From: Gymnopus androsaceus JB14
Taxonomy: Eukaryota > Basidiomycota > Agaricomycetes > Agaricales > Omphalotaceae
Length of the DNA: 64,000 bases
Direction of reading: 5' to 3'
Assembly: GCA_009733575.1 (NCBI GenBank)
Contig: ML769417.1
Span: forward strand, 248,001-312,000
The notes beneath the pieces are model-generated. The model worked only from the letters and a program-made list of their open reading frames with translations. It searched no databases and had not been told where the DNA came from. How positions within the stretch are numbered: the stretch's first letter is position 1; each line of letters begins with the position of its first letter. Positions 57,537-64,000 of this stretch are shown in pieces. The translations under genes were made by a program, and so were the position numbers.

Positions 57537-58626
57537 CTAGTTAATCTTCAACAGCTCCACCTCAAATTTGAGTGTCGAGTTGGGGGGTATCACGGGTGGG
57601 AAGCCGCGGGGACCGTAGGCCTGCGGAAACATCAGATAAAGAAGAACAAAGGTATGAGAAGGACACCCACAAAATCAGGAGTCGCAGTCAAAACCGCCTT
57701 TTGACCCAATGAAAGCTGGGGGACACCTTCGTCCCAGCCTTTGATGACCTTTCCAACGCCGATTTGGGTTATGAAGGGCTCCTTTCTGTTGGGAGCAAAA
57801 GTAAGAAGAATAGAACGCATGAATATAGTACAACACACCTATCCCGACTTGAATCAAACTTTGACCCGTCCAAGAGAGTTCCGACGTAGTGTATGGATAC
57901 TGTGTCTGTGTGTGGAGCATCCGTTGGATGTCACAGAGATCAATAGACGATGGTAGGATTGTCAATGGACAGAGGTGTAAGTAAGATCAAGGACGATCGC
58001 AACGTGAATCAAAGGATAGTGGGATCGCAGCGGATTGCAGTCAAAGTATGAAAGGAAGATGCATAAAATCAATCAGGCAGTCAGTACGAGCAGATGCAGG
58101 TCAAGATCATAAGTAACACTCACCGCCCTTCTTGGGGAAATTGACACCATCTCCTGGGTTGAGTGTTTCGACTGTGACGCCCTATGAGCAAACGAAGCGA
58201 TTTGATCAGCATTAAGATTGGGAATACAAGGAAAGAGGAGAAGAGTTGAATTTTGAATGATGTCAAAAAGAGAACGACAAAAGAATATGATCCATCTCAT
58301 ACCCATCCATCCAAATCTAAATATCATCGGACGACCATCTAACAAGCATCAAACTGTCATCGAATCGCATCGCAATGGCAAATGCAAGCGCCAGCCATTC
58401 CACTAATCCTCGATGCACACACGCACACAACGCATTCCTGATCGCCTCCAATCGCACTATCTAAATCCAAATATCGCGAGATAAAAATCAAGATTGCAAG
58501 TATAAACCCATATCTAGCAAAGGATCCAGCGAACCAGAGTCCAGCTTTCGTTCTCCAATGTACAGTGACCCGGAGCGCCACATACGAGCGACCGCTGAGA
58601 CCAAAGACAAAAGCCATACTCACCAT
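57537..58626 (-). CDS. FKBP12: FKBP12-type peptidyl-prolyl isomerase
   Basis: Five exons fit in phase: 58624-58626 (the ATG alone), 58124-58181, 57839-57905, 57671-57785 and 57537-57620 (108 aa, the usual length). The protein begins [13 protein letters not shown] and has [42 protein letters not shown] and FEVELLKIN. The residues that line the drug/proline pocket (Tyr in HYVG, Asp and Phe in KFD, Val-Ile-Trp in KVIKGW, Tyr in AYG, Phe in KFEVELL) are all present. It catalyses cis-trans isomerisation of prolyl bonds in the cytosol and is the receptor of FK506 and rapamycin in fungi. Intron 1 is 442 nt, far longer than the others, and follows the start codon directly. Intron 4 has a GTGGGT donor. 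Confidence 0.95.
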
Positions 58627-58873
58627 GATAAAACCCAGCGAAAATAGTAGACGAAGACGAAAGGGTAAGGATGAGCTCAAAAGTCAATTGAGATCTTGGA
58701 TGGATGTAAGAAGGAAAGAAAGAAAGAAAAGAGCGCTAATAACCCCTCAAAAAGTTAGTTATCGATGTTATCGGTTTCAATCATCTCGATCTTCCCAGAG
58801 TCTATTAAATATTATCGATAATCGATTCGGAGGAAGCATTATAATGTATAGATATAGATTGATAGATAGCTAA

Positions 58874-59173
58874 TTAAACCCTCTTTCTGACTGTCAATGA
58901 ATCGATTAGCGTCACTGCTGTGGTAATGGTCAATGGTCCAATACAAGAGGATGAGATGACGGGAAAAAATCTTGGACACAGACTCAGTAGTTTTACTGCA
59001 TGCTGAAAACGATGCCATTCAAATCTGTGATACATTTTCGCTGTTCGCTGTTCGGTGAAGTCTAAGTGCCAAAATTGAGCGTCTATTTCAGATTTCAGAA
59101 ATAACAGCCTGCCTTGAAGAGCCTGCCTCTTGTCCGCATCTATCTCATAACTCGAGTTTGGATGACTCGACAT
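58874..59173 (-). CDS. Small hypothetical frame, perhaps an F-box gene start
   Basis: The 99-codon frame starts MSSHPNSSYEIDADKRQALQ, then GRLLFLKSEIDAQF, a charged helix like those that precede the F-box in many agaric F-box proteins. No F-box follows. It is divergent from the frames at 59158 onwards. It may be a fragment. Confidence 0.25.
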   Translation of the reverse strand: MSSHPNSSYEIDADKRQALQGRLLFLKSEIDAQFWHLDFTEQRTAKMYHRFEWHRFQHAVKLLSLCPRFFPVISSSCIGPLTITTAVTLIDSLTVRKRV

Positions 59174-61697
59174 CCTCCTCGACCGTCAACCCGGAAAGGA
59201 AAGCTGGTGCGCCCGAGGTTGGAGGAAGGAATCTAAGTAATTTCTCAGTCCTTCCTCACTCCAAATTTCTCTCCCGAGAGCCCGAGGAGTCCGATCCCGA
59301 AACTTTTAGCACTCTGGTTTATCCTCGTCTCTGGCTCGCGAGATTTTATCGACGATGCTTTCTGCGTCTCTATCTACTGTGGTCTAGCTAGCCTTCAGCC
59401 TGATGAACTTGGACACAAAAAGCGAAAAGGACGTTCCTTGCCTTGTCCCTCCCACTCCCGCCAACCGAATCGGCCCCAACACTACGCTCTGCATTCCTCG
59501 CACGCCTAGTCTATTGGGATGGAATAATTTGGAATTTCCACCGTTTTATTTTATTTTTTCAATTCACGTGATGGTCCTTGTCTTGTCCGAAATACTAGTT
59601 CAGATCATAGCGTCATTTAGGGAGTCAGGCCGGCAAGGTTCTGCGGGAGGGGGGCCTATCCAAGTTACGCATGCGCAACTTCCACTCAGGCCTCGAGACT
59701 CCGAGCCATAGAGCTCAAGTCGTGCTAGTAGTAATACCAGCAAGGCTAAGCCAGCCGGGGTAGCATGAATTAGTTCGAGATCGATTCCTTAAGCTCAAAT
59801 TTACTTGTACTGACCGAACTAGAAATAGGCGGAAAGGCAAGGTACCGGCTAGGTAGAGAGCTCAATTGTTTTGAAGAGGTTTCGAAAGTGAGGGTCGGCC
59901 AAATACTCTTTGTATCTGCAGCCTAACCGGAATCTTTGATTCCAAAACTCCAATTAATTTCAACAGCATAGCAGGCAGTACCTCTTCAGGACGGTTTCAA
60001 TCTATCTATCTTCTTTATGATGCTTTTGCCGCTCGGCGCTACCCGACGATGCTCTCCCATGATCGATCCCCTCTGACACTTGACAATGCTAGTATGTTCG
60101 CTCCTACACCTTCCCGCTTTGGCTACGCTCAGTTCGGCTCGCCCAGTGCCCTGTTTTCAACGAGGAGCTCTACTGCCGAGCCTTTAGCGCCTGTAGGCAC
60201 CTGTCCGTCGAATCTTCAATGCAACGGTTGACCATCCCTGTGTTCTGACTTTGTATGGTAGCCCATGGTGCCGTTAGAAAATTAGTTGCCGTCTGCAGGT
60301 TTGCTCTGGTTGTTATGAAAGTAAGGCGAAAACACCCAAGAAACGCGTTGGATTCTTATCCAGCCTGCGTTAAATTCACCTTTACCAATGTTAAAAACCC
60401 TTTGAAAACTTAATCTCCAGGCGACGACAGGTCCTGTAAGTACTTCAAGCGTTATCTCACTATAGTGTTTGTTATTTTCTTAGAGTCCCGCTCCTTCTCC
60501 CGTTGTTTTGTTCTTTATATTTCCTGAGTTATTGAACTTAATTTTTGGATCTTTGTTTTCTTGATTTCTCACGAGTTTTGGATTTGCTTTTGGTCCTCCA
60601 ACTTGCGTTTCAGATCTATCTATCCGTGTTCATGTATTGTGTTAGAAGGGCGCGATCGTGGCCTGTGACAGTGGCCAACGTCTAGAAATTTTAGGTAGTT
60701 TTGGTACATAAGGCTTATTTATATTTCATGTGCCGTAGCTACGATTCCCTTCGCTTCGAGTAAGTAGTTCCATCTTGGGGAGCAGGCCATGTAGATATCT
60801 ATCTACCTACACCAGCGCGAGTCCACTCGCATATGATTAAGATTCATTGATCCCGGAATTTTCGATCAATGCGCCTTATATCATATCAGTTCTGTAAATC
60901 CATGTACATCCTGTACAGCTGAATTTTGTGCCTAATTTTCATCTTGGTAATTGCTATGAGTGCTATGGCACAAATAAGTTTTGCTGAATGCTGATTATCA
61001 TGCATCATTCGACCTCTTAACTGAGATTGTTTGGAGATCGTCATCATGATTTTCAATTTTTATACATGTGTTCTGAAGAATTTTCTTGTCCAAGGAAGTC
61101 AAATTCTGAAGAAAAGACAGTAGTTCATGGAAATATTTAATGTTTCCTAGATGTCCTCAGTAAGTACTGGCATCAGACAAATAGCTACTCAGAGTGATGA
61201 ACTGAACTGAACTGCAAACACACCATGTGTCAATGTTCAATGTCAGCCTTGAGCTGATGGACAATGCATCATAGTGGATGAACTTGCACTCGAAATATTA
61301 CAAGTCCCGGCAGTAATTATGTTCATTTAGTAATTACTGCAGAAGAGGTCAAAATTAAGTCAATGAACTTTCTGATGTTATGTTTCAGTAAACCCGCTGG
61401 CGAGTTGCAGTTGGAATTGGAGTTGATAGTTATTTGATATCTGTTATTAAAAAATGATCATCAATACAAGAATCCATCTTATCTCCCAGACTACAAAGAT
61501 ATCATTGTTCCTCTTACCACTCTACGGTTTGTATTTATGCGAGAGACAGAAGGCTCATTTATTATCATTCCGCATTTTAGCTTCAGCCTTCAGTGACTGT
61601 CTTACTCTTTCCTCCTGGCTTCACCTACTGCTGAGCAGTGCTGGCAGTTTAAGCCTCATACTTACTTCTTCTCAAGGACTCACGAGTGACAGCCACC
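59174..61697. other. Intergenic, 2.5 kb
   Basis: Open frames at 59403-59711 and 60049-60231 are short and show no domain. A tract with TATCTATCTAC repeats lies near 60797. From about 60840 to 61450 the DNA is AT-rich without frames. Confidence 0.3.
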
Positions 61698-63610
61698 ATG
61701 ACCACACTTATCCCCCTTGATAGTACATTGGGTGTAGCTCTCATTGGTATCATTTTATCAACATTGTGGGTTGTGTTGTTTATGTATTTTGAAAAAAATC
61801 TCATCAGAAGTATCCAGGCTTTTTGGAATTACTTGTTTCCAGGTCTACATGTACTACACACAGTATTGCAGCCACGACCATTTAGTTCTAAAATTGCTCG
61901 TAAGTTTCACTGACTCCGAGTAACTCCCCGACTTCTTTGACATCTGGGTGTGGACCTTGGTTATTTCCCTAGGTTGCTGGTCTGTTGTTAGTGCTTCATC
62001 AAGATGTATTCGGATCCTCCCACTGACTCTGATTAACAGCACGCTTGATGCCTTTCATGTGGTGTTACTTGTGTTATTTTACTACCATTACACGGTGACG
62101 AACTTCGGAGATTACACGAGTCTGCTGCATATCACATGGTAAGTTATTCCATTATATAAATTTAATGTCATGCACTTTTGCATTGTTTCATAGGAGTGGA
62201 ATCGTACGTCCGATATCATGCTAACAGTGCTGGAATGTTGCCTAAAATATTACTAATGATTCAGATTCAAGCCCTTTTAGCAGTAAGTCCAAGCTGTGAA
62301 TCTCATAATTTCTGACCAACCCTCTTTCAGCATGTTATTAGTACTATCATTCAGTTGTAAATCTTCCATTGCCTTCAGACTTTGTGTGATTATTAACATT
62401 GGTAAATTTAGCTTTTTTCGCCTGGAGAATTTATTGGAGTGGGTCTTCATGTCTTACATGCTTGAGTAGATGCTGAATGAATAAGGATCTAGTCAACAAT
62501 AATAAGCTTCTAATCCCGATTTGTATTGTAAGTGCACTCCTGATGATCTTTTCCTTCAAGCTTAGAGTATTACCTAGGTTATAATATCCTCGGTACATAT
62601 GCGTGAGTACATGTGCCAGATGTATACTTGAAGATGTTGATAGCTGTATCCTCTTCACAGCATTTACCATACGTAAGCCTCCTCCTGCTCTTCAGTCTGA
62701 ACATGCACTTATACTATTTAATCATAAACTCCAGTATGGGCGGTCACAACGTGTGTCAGTCTAAATGCCTCATTTTGAACTCAATGCTAATTCTTCCCTT
62801 ATTAAAATTTGAATGTATGCCTGGAAAGTTTCCAGCTGGATCTGTTCACTTCCGTCGAGAGCAATGACGTTAGTCTGAGCCTTTCTTTCCTATGTCTGTG
62901 TATTAAATTAATCTATTTGCCACAGCTATGGTCGATCACTGCTCTGTCTACAAATGCAGCATGCGATATGCTCATTGCTTCTTCAATGATATTTTATCTT
63001 GCAAAGAAACGCACTGCATTCGCAAGGTATGTCAAGTGAAATTGGCTCTTTCGTTCAGCTCGAAATTCAAAGCAGATTGTCGTGGGAATTTTTAGGACTA
63101 ACATGGTCATTACTCGCCTTATCACATACGCCCTGAATACTTGTCAGTTTTCAACTTGAAAGTAAAACGCTTATGCTCATTGGTTTTATTCCTCCTAGGT
63201 CTTCTTACTACGTATGTGATGAAATTTTGCACACAGCTATGATGTCAAACTTATGTCACCCCCAGCATCTGTGGTACTGCATGCGTGATTGCAGTGAGTC
63301 CTGTTCCCAGCATGAAAACTCTGATTGCTACTAAGTCTTTTGCTGGTCATAGTATGTCACAGATGGCAACAGCACGTTTGTCGAAGGATTATTTTTACTC
63401 ATACTTGCCCGTCGTAAGTGGCCCTAGCATTTGTGGCACATTACTACTATGAACACTGAGTGTCATAAAAGTTTATGTTTGCTGTTTTGTCTCAACGTCC
63501 GTAAAATTCAAGTTCTGTTTTATTTTTTAAAACTTATTTAAAAACTCATTGTCACACAGGCTGAACTCTCGAGAGACCATGCGTCAGGATTTAAGCAAGG
63601 GAAGTGGTAG
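61698..63610 (+). CDS. DUF6534-type seven-helix membrane protein
   Basis: ATG 61698 has a CCACC context. Exon 1 (61698-61765) and exon 2 (61818-61899) join in phase to give TLGVALIGIILSTLLFGITCFQ and VYMYYTQYCSHDHLVLKLL. Later pieces in order are TLDAFHVVLLVLFYYHYTVTNFG (to about 62138), FFAWRIYWSG (about 62411-62441), NNNKLLIPICIVSALL (about 62495), LSTNAACDMLIASSMIFYLAKKRTAFAR (to about 63027), TNMVITRLITYALNT, STFVEGLFLLILAR and LYV (about 63463). This is the order of the agaric DUF6534 family, an integral membrane family of unknown role. At least eight small introns are needed, and several central junctions (62140-62480) I could not settle, so it may be degraded. The stop at 63608-63610 is tentative. 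Confidence 0.6.
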
Positions 63611-64000
63611 CAACTGCTTTATAACGCTTTCACATATCGGCGGAGATGCTAGTGCTTAGGAAAGCATACTCGAGAGCACTACAAAAATCTCAGCGATGAG
63701 CTTCCAGGGTGATTTGTGGGCCAGCGTACATTGCTTTGCGACAGGTGTTCAAATTACATTCACTGGCATTTAAATTGGCATCCTTTCGATGGTACTCATA
63801 TATTTATTGTGGCATGAATGGATTTTGCTGTTTTATTACACTATTGTAGACTGGTGTAGGGCATCTATCTACATACATTGTCTTCTCTCAATACTTATTC
63901 TGGATTTCTTTGCCCATACTTCTCAAATTCTTTCGGTACTTTTTGTGGTTCCGAGAAAGACAAAGTACTAAAAATTTTTTCATGATGCAGAAAAATCAAT
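63611..64000. other. Intergenic
   Basis: A 60-codon frame at 63789 shows no domain. Nothing else is supported. Confidence 0.3.

Noticed and set aside
57181..57540. 119-codon plus-strand frame
   Set aside because: It lies opposite the FKBP12 3' end and shows no domain.
57675..57965. 96-codon minus-strand frame over FKBP12
   Set aside because: It reads through the FKBP12 introns in another frame.
1..64000. CRISPR arrays, bacterial operons, Shine-Dalgarno sites, rRNA
   Set aside because: The DNA is eukaryotic; no regular spacer-repeat arrays or rRNA-like stretches were seen.

Overview
The window looks like nuclear DNA of a filamentous basidiomycete, most likely an agaric (Agaricomycetes). The evidence is short GT-AG introns of about 40-70 nt in every intact gene, a 108-residue FKBP12, a DUF6534-type membrane protein, F-box/LRR paralogues, a tyrosine-kinase-like kinase, and the usual agaric transposon load (Ty3 chromovirus, Ty1/copia, Helitron, PIF/Harbinger and many short TIR elements).

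Layout. 1-12796: 3' part of a Ty3/gypsy chromovirus (gag, a -1 frameshift cassette, pol with chromodomain, an antisense spliced gene, PPT and 3' LTR). Its integrase is split by a 3.1-kb long-TIR element (6616-9722) carrying gene-like fragments. 13051-19791: a complete Ty1/copia on the minus strand with 362-bp LTRs and TSD TGACG, split by a 1.07-kb CACTA-like element (15630-16695). The copia itself sits in a plus-strand reading frame. 20208-21203: a TIR element. 22283-25467: kinase with a calponin-homology end. 25626-27198: convergent gene for a membrane, coiled-coil, C2H2 zinc-finger protein. 27305-32100: MITE, solo LTRs, Helitron remnant. 32400-34645: decayed paralogue of the zinc-finger gene with a PIF element in it. 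35211-36347: Ser/Arg-rich gene. 36884-42640: divergent pair of F-box pseudogenes full of insertions. 42982-56950: second copy of that block, split by about 8.4 kb that holds a large repeat-protein gene (48460-51633), solo LTRs and foldback repeats. 57537-58626: FKBP12. 61698 to about 63610: DUF6534-type gene. The rest is intergenic.

The genes do not form a pathway. The clearly conserved host gene is FKBP12. The kinase, zinc-finger, Ser/Arg-rich, repeat-protein and DUF6534 genes look like lineage-specific accessory genes. Much of the window is a transposon graveyard in which insertion order can be read from target-site duplications and from empty sites in paralogues. Most premature stops in the retroelements fit CGA-to-TGA change at CpG, pointing to cytosine-methylation silencing.

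All names rest on motif recognition by eye. No alignment or database search was run, and exon models are manual.
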